A program made the translations under genes and the position numbers. The notes below the pieces were generated by a model. The model was not told the DNA's origin. It ran no database searches and saw nothing but the letters and a program-made list of their open reading frames with translations. From Methanoregula sp. (GTDB lineage Archaea > Halobacteriota > Methanomicrobia > Methanomicrobiales > Methanospirillaceae), in NCBI RefSeq assembly GCF_028712425.1, contig NZ_JAQTQD010000015.1, forward strand, positions 1 to 61,984: DNA of 61,984 nt, written 5' to 3'. Of the stretch, positions 7,783-14,925 are shown in pieces; positions within the stretch are counted from its first letter, which is position 1, and every line of letters starts with the position of its first letter.

Positions 7783-8523
7783 GTGGCAACGCTGGCGAAC
7801 CGCAGTATCGCTGAGGCTGTCGGGACGGCACTTCTTGTGTACTTCGGTGCCGGGGCAGCAGCGATCACGCTGATGATCGCAAACGGGACAAAACCCGCAA
7901 CCCCGTTCAATATCGGGATCGGGCAGCTCGGGGGGCTCGGCGACTGGTTTGCCATCGGCCTCACGTTCGGTATCGTGATCGCCGTGGTCATCTATGCCCT
8001 TGGCCGGGTCTCCGGGGCCCACATCAACCCTGCGGTGACCATCGCCCTCTGGGCAACGAAGCGCTTCCCGGCCGGGGATGCCGTTGCGTATATCATCGCC
8101 CAGCTCATCGGCGCTGCGGTGGGAAGCCTGCTCTTCTTCCTGACCGTGGGGATGGACGCAGTCACCATCGGCGGCCTCGGGGCTACCACTCCCTTCCCCG
8201 GCATCGGGTACGGGCAGGCGATCCTGGTCGAAGCGATCGCGACCTTCGTGCTGATGCTTGCCATCATGGGCACGGCCGTGGACAAGAAAGCCCCGGCAGG
8301 GTTTGCCGGGCTTGTCATCGGCCTGTCCGTGACCGCGATGATCACCTCGACCGGGAACATTGCCGGAGCCTCCCTGAACCCGGCCCGGACGTTCGGGCCG
8401 TACCTCATGGATTTCCTGCTCGGCGGCTCGAACCTCTGGGGTTTCTTCCCGATCTACATCATCGGCCCGGTTGCCGGTGCCCTGCTCGCGGCATTCTTCT
8501 ACGACCGGATCGCGGCAGAATAG
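7783..8523 (+). CDS. Aquaporin / MIP-family channel (AqpM-like)
   Basis: A 246-residue membrane channel with the two family NPA boxes: HINPAVTIA at about residues 83-91 and SLNPARTFGP at about 198-207. It has six transmembrane segments plus the two half-helices. Members in methanogens (AqpM) pass water, glycerol and possibly small gases or acids. The start is GTG 7783, preceded by GGAGGGA, three bases after the DUF2180 stop. The context suggests a role linked to the DUF2193/DUF2180 proteins, for example import or export of a small neutral substrate, but this is not shown by the sequence. Confidence 0.92.
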   Translation: MATLANRSIAEAVGTALLVYFGAGAAAITLMIANGTKPATPFNIGIGQLGGLGDWFAIGLTFGIVIAVVIYALGRVSGAHINPAVTIALWATKRFPAGDAVAYIIAQLIGAAVGSLLFFLTVGMDAVTIGGLGATTPFPGIGYGQAILVEAIATFVLMLAIMGTAVDKKAPAGFAGLVIGLSVTAMITSTGNIAGASLNPARTFGPYLMDFLLGGSNLWGFFPIYIIGPVAGALLAAFFYDRIAAE

Positions 8524-8650
8524 AAATTCAGATCCTTTTTTCACGCACAGGCACGTTCCGGAAGCGTCTTTTGCCGTCGTAACCATTGGCACTATCCAAA
8601 CGGTTATTGAAGCAGCAGGGGATATGCCGGGTATCCGAAGGTGAAAGACT

Positions 8651-9262
8651 ATGCCAGCTGCAAAAGACGGAAAACTGGAACTGCTGAACGAGAAGAACAG
8701 CGCCCTGGTGCTCGTGGACTTCCAGCCCACGATGTTCTCCGGGATTGGGTCAAGCGACAAAACGATCATCCGGAACGCCGCTTACTGCTCGGCGAAGGCC
8801 GCAAGCATCCTCGGGGTTCCGGTCGTGCTCTCGACCATCAACCCGGACCACAACGGGAAGTTCATTGGCGATATCCAGAAGCTCTTCCCCAAAGAGGAGG
8901 CGATTGCGAGGAAGGTGCCGAGCTTCGACGCGTTCGAGGACGAGAAGACCTATGCCGCGTTTAAGAAGACCGGCCGGAAGAAAGTCGTTGTTGCCGGGCT
9001 CTGGACGAGCATGTGCTTCTGCTATACTGCGCTCCATGCCCTCCGCGACGGGTACGAGGTGTACGGCCTGGTGGACGCAGCGGGCGATTCAACCCCTGAT
9101 GCCCACAAGTACGGGATCAAGCGGATGCTCCAGGCCGGGGTCATACCCATCACGACCGAGTCGCTGGTCTCGGAATGGATGCACGACTGGGGCAACCCGA
9201 AGGCCATGGACCTGGTCCGGGACGTGTACTCGCACTACGGGTACATGATCGGGCTGCAGTAG
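8651..9262 (+). CDS. Isochorismatase-family cysteine hydrolase
   Basis: A 203-residue protein of the isochorismatase/nicotinamidase superfamily. The start of the fold shows ALVLVDFQPTMF with the catalytic Asp, and GLWTSMCFCYTALHALRDGY carries the nucleophilic Cys after the typical cis-peptide region. A Lys between them completes the expected Asp-Lys-Cys triad. Substrates across the family include isochorismate, nicotinamide and ureido compounds, and no substrate can be chosen here. The gene has its own promoter region of about 125 bases after the aquaporin. ATG 8651 follows GAAGGTGAAAG. Confidence 0.85.
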   Translation: MPAAKDGKLELLNEKNSALVLVDFQPTMFSGIGSSDKTIIRNAAYCSAKAASILGVPVVLSTINPDHNGKFIGDIQKLFPKEEAIARKVPSFDAFEDEKTYAAFKKTGRKKVVVAGLWTSMCFCYTALHALRDGYEVYGLVDAAGDSTPDAHKYGIKRMLQAGVIPITTESLVSEWMHDWGNPKAMDLVRDVYSHYGYMIGLQ

Positions 9263-9309
9263 GAACGGGGAGGATCTCCGGATTTCCAAATCCTTTTCCG
9301 GGTGATGGA

Positions 9310-9367
9310 GGGGGTACCTGCTTCACCGCATGTGCCGGACCAGAACCGGCACACTACGAGTACCCCC
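9310..9367. other. Nested stem-loop structure after the hydrolase gene
   Basis: GGGGGTAC at 9310-9317 pairs with GTACCCCC at 9360-9367, and between them GTGCCGG (9332-9338) pairs with CCGGCAC (9346-9352) around a seven-base loop. The structure lies 48 bases after a stop codon and 105 before the next start. It could be a terminator, a mobile-element end or a small structured RNA. No T-run follows. Confidence 0.45.
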
Positions 9368-9471
9368 CTGTTCCTGCAGTGTCGTTTCACAGGATCTGTC
9401 ATCCTCCTCCTGCCAGGCCTGTTCAGTTTATCCCTGTGCCCGTGGTATTGATGGAATGAGGATTCCGGAGC

Positions 9472-10095
9472 ATGTTCCCTGAGATTCCCCCGCTTTCCCC
9501 CAGGGCATGGCGGTTTTTTGCGCTTCTTTTCCCGGTAGCGGTTGCCGTCGCCTTCGTGGTCGTTCTTTTCCTCACCCTCCCGCAGGAGTTGTTCCTGATC
9601 CTTGACGGGCTCATTGTGGCCTATCTCCTTCCCCCTGCCGGCAAGGAGAGCGTGATCCCGGTCGGGATTGCCCTTGGCATTCCCTGGTGGTGCATGGCCC
9701 TTGCCATTGTTGCGGTTGACCTGATTGCCGCCCTCTTCATGGCGCTGAACTTCGATCTCCTGTACCGGCTCCCGTGGCTCGGGCGGCGGCTGTCCGATCT
9801 CACGAAAAAGACCCGGCAGCTCCTCCTCTCCCGCCGGTGGCTGGCAAGTCTCTGGTTCTTTGCTATAGTGCTCATGGTGATGGTCCCGGTACTGGGAAGC
9901 GGAGGCGTCCGCGGATCGATTGCCGGCCGGCTCCTTGGCCTCCCCACCCTGCTCACGATCCTTGCCATTGCCGCGGGATCGCTCATCGGGTGTTTTGGTA
10001 TTGCCCTTGGTTCGGACATGGCACTCTCCTGGCTCTGCACAAACGGGACGCTCCCGCCTGAGGTTGTTGGGGCGGTGTGCGGGAGTGTACCTTGA
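9472..10095 (+). CDS. Putative small multidrug export protein (COG2426-like)
   Basis: A 207-residue integral membrane protein with about five hydrophobic helices. The pattern (long first helices, a charged cytosolic loop RRLSDLTKKTRQLLLSRR, then MVPVLGSGGVRGSIAGRLLG) fits the COG2426 small multi-drug export family by recollection. Biochemical evidence for that name is weak, so this is best read as a conserved membrane protein. It stands alone, with 200 bases of non-coding sequence before it and about 500 after. ATG 9472 is the first available start. Confidence 0.6.
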   Translation: MFPEIPPLSPRAWRFFALLFPVAVAVAFVVVLFLTLPQELFLILDGLIVAYLLPPAGKESVIPVGIALGIPWWCMALAIVAVDLIAALFMALNFDLLYRLPWLGRRLSDLTKKTRQLLLSRRWLASLWFFAIVLMVMVPVLGSGGVRGSIAGRLLGLPTLLTILAIAAGSLIGCFGIALGSDMALSWLCTNGTLPPEVVGAVCGSVP

Positions 10096-10550
10096 GTCGC
10101 GGTTGTAGCGTGGTGACCGGGGCCGGGTACCTGCCTGCCGGTACGGTGGGGGGTCCGGAAAATCCCATCGCCGGTCCCCCGCACACACCAATCTCTGGAT
10201 CGTAAACAGATCCTCAAACCGGGAGTTCCTATACTGTCATTTTTCCGGGGCAGTTTCAGCCCCTGTAGGGGGAAATGTATTCGGAAATCAGCCCGTTCCA
10301 AATCACTGTACTCTAATTCGCCAAAAAGTGCGATCCTCCGGAGACCGGTTTTTTAAAATGGACTCCGATTCGAAAAATAAGCCCGTAGCGTTGAGATACC
10401 TTTTCCGGAAATCCGACCTCGAAGAACGCTGATACGTTCTTCTCGACCTCCTGGTCTGACGACCAGTCGGTTTTCCAAAATAGCCTCCGAATCGAAAACG
10501 GAGCGATTAAAACGGATTTTCATTTATTGCTATTCCTGTAACAATGCCAA
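10096..10550. other. Non-coding stretch with structured repeats
   Basis: About 450 bases with no credible open frame. The first 200 bases show nothing I can identify. The second half contains two similar 32-base direct repeats and two perfect hairpins, which are listed separately. The composition is more AT-rich than that of neighbouring genes. Confidence 0.5.
10346..10499. repeat. Pair of 32-base direct repeats enclosing two hairpins
   Basis: The copies are at 10346-10377 and 10468-10499. Both begin CGGTTTT, contain AAAAT near the middle and CTCCGA then TCGAAAA near the end, and agree at roughly 26 of 32 positions. Between them lie GAAGAACG (10421-10428) pairing with CGTTCTTC (10435-10442), and CTGGTC (10451-10456) pairing with GACCAG (10461-10466). 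It could be a degenerate mobile element, a small RNA or a regulatory region. Confidence 0.5.
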
Positions 10551-10590
10551 GGTTTTAACCATTTATGCGCATATGTGTAGTAAATAGCCT
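10551..10590 (+). promoter_or_regulatory. Promoter with TATGCGCATA operator (copy 1)
   Basis: A TATA-like GGTTTTAACC (10551-10560) is directly followed by TTTATGCGCATATGTGTA (10562-10579), which contains the perfect palindrome TATGCGCATA. The same 18-base block, with at most two changes, recurs at 10989 and 12149, each time just after a TATA-like box and just before a small gene. The operator lies between the TATA box and the expected start of transcription, so a protein bound there would repress. The neighbouring DUF134 protein is the best candidate binder (inference). Confidence 0.75.
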
Positions 10591-10950
10591 ACGATCATCT
10601 GTGTTACTGCAAAAGGACCCACTCTGGACAGCCTCTTCGAACCGCATTTTGCCAGGGCGCCCTATTTTATTTTTTTTGATACCCGGACCCGGAAATCCGA
10701 AGCGATCAGAAACGGCTTCATTGTCCACGATACAAAGATCGGCCAGAATGCGGTACGGCTCCTCATCACCCGCAAAACCAAAACGCTGGTGACCGGGAGT
10801 GTCGGCGATAATGCCGGATGGCTCCTCCGCGGGGCCGGCATCAATCTCTGCCATTATGAAACCGCAGGTACCGTATCAGAAGCGCTGAGCACCCTGGTCC
10901 CCGGAAGTCCTGGAAAAAGCCGGGCACGGAAAGAGATACAGCAACGGTGA
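10591..10950 (+). CDS. NifX/NafY-like iron-molybdenum-cofactor-type protein with ACG in place of the start codon
   Basis: The frame from 10591 to TGA at 10948-10950 encodes 119 residues of the dinitrogenase iron-molybdenum cofactor biosynthesis (NifX/MTH1175-like) fold. CVTAKGPTLDSLFEPHFARA and PYFIFFDTRTRK open the domain, ITRKTKTLVTGSVGDNAG gives the central strands, and LLRGAGINLCHYETAGTVSEAL is the conserved glycine-rich end. The family normally begins M-x-I-x-V-T. Here the first codon is ACG, and an in-frame TAG lies four codons upstream with no ATG, GTG or TTG between. Either ACG is used, the start was lost by a T-to-C change, or there is a sequence error. Everything after it is intact, which argues against an old pseudogene. 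A possibly leaderless transcript would start close to this codon. Confidence 0.75.
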   Translation, partial: TIICVTAKGPTLDSLFEPHFARAPYFIFFDTRTRKSEAIRNGFIVHDTKIGQNAVRLLITRKTKTLVTGSVGDNAGWLLRGAGINLCHYETAGTVSEALSTLVPGSPGKSRARKEIQQR

Positions 10951-10977
10951 GAGGTTCTATCTGTGTCACAGAACAAC

Positions 10978-11021
10978 ATTTTAAATGATTTATGCGCATA
11001 TGAGTAATTATCGTACGACAA
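10978..11021 (+). promoter_or_regulatory. Promoter with TATGCGCATA operator (copy 2)
   Basis: The TATA-like ATTTTAAATG (10978-10987) is followed by TTTATGCGCATATGAGTA (10989-11006). The similarity to copies 1 and 3 continues with TAATTATC and GTAC (about 11005-11017). It drives the Cys/His-rich peptide, a small paralogous protein and the DUF134 regulator. The arrangement implies autoregulation if DUF134 is the binding protein. Confidence 0.75.
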
Positions 11022-11040
11022 GCGTACGGTTGGTGAACAC

Positions 11041-11262
11041 ATGCCAGAAGAGACCACACACACAACACCACAGCAAAACGACGATGACAATCTCCCCCTG
11101 CATACCTGTGCATGTGGAGAACAGCACCGGCACCGCCCGGGCAGCCGGAGCCACCGGGAAGAATGCACGTCCGAGAAAAAATTCGGCGACTCCTGCTGCT
11201 GCGGACCGGCGGCCGGTTCGGGAAACCAGCACCGCTGCGGCCACGGGCCCCGGTGCCAGTGA
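11041..11262 (+). CDS. Cys/His-rich small protein, probably metal-binding
   Basis: A 73-residue hydrophilic protein with no family I recognise. It contains CACGEQHRHRPGSRSH in the middle and CCCGPAAGSGNQHRCGHGP toward the C terminus, so Cys and His are clustered in pairs and triplets. This composition suggests binding of several metal ions or an Fe-S cluster. It is the first gene after the second TATGCGCATA operator. ATG 11041 follows TGGTGAAC. Overlapping frames are open too, but this one has the strongest residue pattern. It may be a metal or cluster chaperone for the nearby NifX-like, NBP35 and AtwA proteins (inference). Confidence 0.55.
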   Translation: MPEETTHTTPQQNDDDNLPLHTCACGEQHRHRPGSRSHREECTSEKKFGDSCCCGPAAGSGNQHRCGHGPRCQ

Positions 11263-11295
11263 ACTCCCCTCACCCTTTTTTTGGAGCCTTCGGCC

Positions 11296-11610
11296 ATGCA
11301 ACGTCATCCGGAAGTCCCCGAGCTGCTGGAGCAGTACATGGAAGCATCCAGAACAGCAGAGTGCTGGATAACGGTCCGGGAATTCCGTTCCTTTTTCCGG
11401 ATGGACGAATCGGCAGGCCCCGCTATTTCGGGATTTCTCCAGCGGATCCACCATGGGCCGTTCTATGCGTGCCGTTACCGCGTGGCCCGGATGGAGAAGT
11501 TCCGCGACACTGCCCCGCCGTACCGGATCATCAAAAAGTACCTGGTACAGGCCCGGCCAGCCCCGCGGTCATCCCACATAAAGGGTGGAGTGCATAAGGA
11601 AAACCGGTAA
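11296..11610 (+). CDS. Small conserved protein, paralog of the protein at 14926
   Basis: A 104-residue protein whose first 75 residues align with the protein at 14926-15237. Shared blocks are PELLEQ[YF]M, W[IV]TV[RQ]E[FL]R, [IV]SGFL[QR]R[IL]H and PP[YR]R near the end. The helix pattern (short helix, TVREFRSFF, then SGFLQRIHH) resembles a winged helix-turn-helix, so DNA or protein binding is possible. GGAGCC at 11283-11288 supports ATG 11296 over TTG 11281. It is co-transcribed with the Cys/His-rich peptide and DUF134. I do not recognise a named family. Confidence 0.7.
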   Translation: MQRHPEVPELLEQYMEASRTAECWITVREFRSFFRMDESAGPAISGFLQRIHHGPFYACRYRVARMEKFRDTAPPYRIIKKYLVQARPAPRSSHIKGGVHKENR

Positions 11611-11655
11611 ACCTGTTATACTATTCAGGCTCCAGTATTATTCAGGAACAGCGAT

Positions 11656-12015
11656 ATGGCAGCAGAAGAGAATCCCGTAATGAACGAATGCCCACGGCGG
11701 GGGAGGCCCCGGGTGCAGCGGACGATTGCCGGCAACGCCGAGTCCCGCTGCTACAAGCCCTGCTGCTGCGAGGGGGAGGGCGAAGGGATCACCCTCCAGC
11801 CGGAGGAGCTCGAACTGATCCGGCTTATCGACCTCGAAGGCCTGGAACAGGAGGCGGCAGCCGAGCGGATGGGCGTTTCCAGGAAGACGGCGTGGCGCGA
11901 CCTTCACGAGGCGCGCCGGAAGATTGCCGATGCGCTCGTGAACGGCAAGAGTATCGAGATGGGCGGGTGCACGAAAGCAGCCGAAGGCCGGTGCCCGAAG
12001 TGCCCGCGGGAATGA
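11656..12015 (+). CDS. DUF134 family DNA-binding protein
   Basis: A 119-residue protein of the DUF134 family, which often neighbours NifX-type genes in archaea and anaerobic bacteria. CPRRGRPRVQRTI is the basic N-terminal arm, CYKPCCCEGEG carries the family cysteines, and LELIRLIDLEGLEQEAAAER plus GVSRKTAWRDLHEARRKIAD form a sigma-factor-like helix-turn-helix. The tail GRCPKCPRE adds another CxxC. The cysteines probably bind an Fe-S cluster or metal and make DNA binding sensitive to it (inference). It is the best candidate for the protein that reads the three TATGCGCATA operators around it. Confidence 0.9.
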   Translation: MAAEENPVMNECPRRGRPRVQRTIAGNAESRCYKPCCCEGEGEGITLQPEELELIRLIDLEGLEQEAAAERMGVSRKTAWRDLHEARRKIADALVNGKSIEMGGCTKAAEGRCPKCPRE

Positions 12016-12140
12016 TCCCGGAACAAAGAATCCTCTTTTTACCAAGCGGGCGGGATTGCCCGGTGCGCCGGATGCCCGGTAAGGCACCCGGGAGATGCAC
12101 ACCGGCGCCCGTTCCGCATGACTCCTCTTTGCTCCCGATC

Positions 12141-12181
12141 CTTAAATCTTTATGCTCATATGTGTAATAATTCCGTACAAG
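12141..12181 (+). promoter_or_regulatory. Promoter with TATGCTCATA operator (copy 3)
   Basis: CTTAAATC (12141-12148) as TATA box is followed by TTTATGCTCATATGTGTA (12149-12166), one base different from copy 1. TAATAATTCCGTACAA then runs to 12180, resembling copy 2. It precedes the DUF5320-like peptide and, seven bases after that gene, atwA. AtwA expression is therefore probably under the same control as the NifX-like and DUF134 genes. Confidence 0.75.
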
Positions 12182-12189
12182 GAAGTATC

Positions 12190-12345
12190 ATGCCGAATTA
12201 TGACGGGACCGGGCCGCTGAAACGGGGACGAGTGGTTGGGAGGGGAATGGGCCCCTGCCACCGCAGCCCTGACAGCTGCATACGAAAGGAAGAGCAACCG
12301 GATTGCCCTGCAAAGGACCGGGTGGAAACACCTCCCCGGGAGTGA
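12190..12345 (+). CDS. DUF5320-like small protein
   Basis: A 51-residue peptide starting MPNYDGTGPLKRGRVVGRGM, close to the MPGFDRTGPMGMGPMTGRGMG-type start of DUF5320 proteins, which occur beside NifX/NifB-like genes. A CxxxxxxC pair (CHRSPDSC) and one later Cys follow. Family members are thought to be accessory to metal-cluster proteins, but no role is proven. It is the first gene after the third operator, and atwA starts six bases later. Confidence 0.7.
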   Translation: MPNYDGTGPLKRGRVVGRGMGPCHRSPDSCIRKEEQPDCPAKDRVETPPRE

Positions 12346-12351
12346 GAAGCC

Positions 12352-13947
12352 ATGCCACAACCGTTTATCAGCGTGTCCGATCTCTGTATGGACTTTGACG
12401 ATACCCGGGTCTTAACCAACGTATCCTTCGAGATCCCGGAGGGAGAGGTTCTCGGGGTCATCGGCAGGAGCGGCGCCGGGAAGAGCGTGCTGATGCACCT
12501 CCTCCGCGGCGTGGAACAGCCCCCGACCAAAGGATCGATCGTCTACCACATGGCAGCCTGCAACCGCTGTGCGTTCATGGATGTGCAGAGCCGGGCCGGA
12601 GGGAAATGCCCCGAATGCGGCGGGGAGCTTGTCGCGGTCGATGTCGATCTCTGGGACGAGAAGACAGACGGGATGAAGTCCCGGGTCATGAACCGGACCG
12701 CCATCATGTTCCAGCGCACGTTCGCCCTGTACGGCGACGACCGGGTGATCGAGAACGTGCTCCACGCGCTCGACGACATCCGGTACCCGCAGGAGCATGC
12801 GATCAACCGTGCTGCCGACCTCATCGACCAGGTGAAACTCTCGCACCGGATGATGCATATCGCCCGCGACCTCTCGGGAGGGGAGAAGCAGCGGGTGGTC
12901 CTGGCCCGGCAGCTGGCCAAGAACCCGGCCATGCTCTTTGCCGATGAACCCACGGGCACGCTCGACCCCGAGACGGCACAGCTCGTGCACGCAATGCTCC
13001 TTGAGGCCGCACAGAAGAACGCGATGGGCATGGTCGTTACCTCGCACTTCTCGCAGGTGATCGAGGATATGGCTAACCGGGCCATCCTGCTCTCCGATGG
13101 CGGGATCGCGGCCATCGGGTCCCCGAAGTCCGTCATCAAAGCCTTTGCAAAGGACTACCACGAGATCGAGGACGCGGGGCCGGCGGAGATCGGGGAGAAG
13201 ATCCTTGCAGCGCGGGACGTGACCAAGCGGTATATCTCGGTTGACCGTGGCGTGGTGAAAGCTGTAAACAGCGTGACGTTCGATGTGGCAAAGAAGGAGA
13301 TCTTCGGGATCATCGGGAAGAGCGGCGCCGGCAAGACCACGCTCTCGCGGATCATCTCCGGCATCATCGAACCCACGAGCGGGGAGATGAATGTCCTGAT
13401 CGGTGAAGACTGGGTGGACATGACAAAGCCCGGCATCGACCAGCGGGGCCGGGCAAAGGAGTACATCGGCCTCCTCCACCAGGAGTACGACCTCTTCCCG
13501 CACCGCTCGGTCATCGACAACCTGACCGATTCGATCGGTCTCGAGTTCCCCAAGGAACTTGCAGTGCGAAAGGCCGTTGTCACGCTCCGGATGGCCGGGT
13601 TCTCCGAGGAGAAAGCAAAGGCCATCCTGAACCGGCTCCCCGGCGAACTCTCGGACGGTGAACGGCACCGGGTCGCCCTTGCCCAGGTGCTCATCCGCGA
13701 GCCCCGGCTTGTCATCCTCGATGAGCCGACCGGGACCATGGACCCGATCACAAAGCAGGACGTGAAGCACTCGATCCTGCATGCCCGCGACGAGATGGAC
13801 GAGACCTTCATCGTGGTCTCGCACGACATGGACTTTGTCCGCGATATCTGCGACCGGCTCGCCCTGATGCGGGGCGGGAAGATCCTCTCCATCGGCCCCA
13901 CGGAGCAGGTCCTGGCCCAGGTGACTGACGAAGAGGAGGCAGACTGA
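12352..13947 (+). CDS. atwA: Methyl-coenzyme M reductase activation component A2 (ABC-type ATPase)
   Basis: A 531-residue soluble protein with two ABC ATPase domains in tandem. Domain 1 has Walker A GRSGAGKS (about residue 38) and LSGGEKQR. Domain 2 has GKSGAGKT (about 322) and LSDGERHR. Domain 1 carries an insertion with CNRC...CPEC, a zinc-ribbon-like element found in component A2. This ATPase supplies the energy that reduces F430 nickel to Ni(I) to activate MCR. It starts six bases after the DUF5320-like gene, under the operator at 12149. NBP35 follows 48 bases later. A placement next to NifX- and NBP35-type genes suggests a link to Fe-S cluster supply for activation. Confidence 0.9.
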   Translation: MPQPFISVSDLCMDFDDTRVLTNVSFEIPEGEVLGVIGRSGAGKSVLMHLLRGVEQPPTKGSIVYHMAACNRCAFMDVQSRAGGKCPECGGELVAVDVDLWDEKTDGMKSRVMNRTAIMFQRTFALYGDDRVIENVLHALDDIRYPQEHAINRAADLIDQVKLSHRMMHIARDLSGGEKQRVVLARQLAKNPAMLFADEPTGTLDPETAQLVHAMLLEAAQKNAMGMVVTSHFSQVIEDMANRAILLSDGGIAAIGSPKSVIKAFAKDYHEIEDAGPAEIGEKILAARDVTKRYISVDRGVVKAVNSVTFDVAKKEIFGIIGKSGAGKTTLSRIISGIIEPTSGEMNVLIGEDWVDMTKPGIDQRGRAKEYIGLLHQEYDLFPHRSVIDNLTDSIGLEFPKELAVRKAVVTLRMAGFSEEKAKAILNRLPGELSDGERHRVALAQVLIREPRLVILDEPTGTMDPITKQDVKHSILHARDEMDETFIVVSHDMDFVRDICDRLALMRGGKILSIGPTEQVLAQVTDEEEAD

Positions 13948-13995
13948 TCACGAATAACCCCCCTGTTTTTTTGAAATTTTCCCTGAGATGAGACT

Positions 13996-14895
13996 ATGAC
14001 ACAAGAGAAAGAGACACGAAAAAATCCCGATACCTGCGATGAGAACTGCACCGAGAACTGCGAGACCTGCCCGTCAAAGAAGACCGCAGGAGCGCCCAAA
14101 GGCCTGCCCCCGAAAGCAAAGATCGACGTGAAGCACGTCATCCTCGTGCTGAGCGGGAAAGGCGGGGTGGGCAAGTCCACCGTCTCCGTCAACCTCGCGT
14201 TCGCGCTTGCAAACCAGGGGAAGAAGACCGGCATCCTCGACCTCGACTTCCATGGCCCGAACATACCCAAGATGCTGGGGATCGAGGACCAGCGGCCGGC
14301 GGTTACCACCAATACGATTGAACCGGTCCCCGTGACCGGCAACCTCTCGGCGATCTCGATGGCGTTCCTGCTGCCGGATACGAGCACGCCGGTGGTCTGG
14401 CGCGGCCCGATGAAGATGACGGCAATCCGGCAGTTCCTTTCTGAAGTGCACTGGGGGGCGCTTGACTATCTCGTGGTCGACCTCCCTCCCGGTACGGGTG
14501 ACGAGGCACTCACGATTGCCCAGCTCGCCCCCAATGTCCGCGGCGCCGTGATCGTGACAACCCCTCAGGAAGTCGCGGTCATGGACGCCATGCGGGCGGC
14601 AAAGTTCATCGAGAAACTCGATCTTCCGGTCCTTGGCGTGATCGAGAACATGAGCGGGATGGTCTGCCCCCACTGCGGGGGTTTTGTCGATCTCTTCTCC
14701 ACCGGTGGCGGGAAGAAGGCAGCAGAGGACCTCGGCGTCCCGTTCCTCGGGGCGATCCCGCTGGACCCCGAGATGGTGAAGGCCGGCGACGACGGGCGCC
14801 CCTATATCCTGCGGCACGCGGACTCCCCCACGTGGAAGGCCGTAGATGCCGTAATGGAACGGCTGGTCCGGGAGATCGATGCACCAAAGGCATAG
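13996..14895 (+). CDS. NBP35/Mrp-family Fe-S cluster carrier ATPase
   Basis: A 299-residue P-loop ATPase of the Mrp/NBP35/ApbC family, which binds a [4Fe-4S] cluster at a dimer interface and hands it to target proteins. GKGGVGKST at about residue 54 is the deviant Walker A, and DLPPGTGDE and the CPHC motif (about 226-229) are diagnostic. The N terminus carries extra cysteines (CDENCTENCETC), like the eukaryotic NBP35 N-terminal cluster site. It follows atwA by 48 bases and could share its transcript. Cytosolic. Confidence 0.93.
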   Translation: MTQEKETRKNPDTCDENCTENCETCPSKKTAGAPKGLPPKAKIDVKHVILVLSGKGGVGKSTVSVNLAFALANQGKKTGILDLDFHGPNIPKMLGIEDQRPAVTTNTIEPVPVTGNLSAISMAFLLPDTSTPVVWRGPMKMTAIRQFLSEVHWGALDYLVVDLPPGTGDEALTIAQLAPNVRGAVIVTTPQEVAVMDAMRAAKFIEKLDLPVLGVIENMSGMVCPHCGGFVDLFSTGGGKKAAEDLGVPFLGAIPLDPEMVKAGDDGRPYILRHADSPTWKAVDAVMERLVREIDAPKA

Positions 14896-14925
14896 ATCCG
14901 GCCTCCCATTTTGTTTTCAGGAGCC

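Noticed and set aside
12412-13824. 470-codon minus-strand frame opposite atwA
   Set aside because: It is the complement of the clear ATPase gene, rich in His, Asp, Gly and Arg, with no domain.
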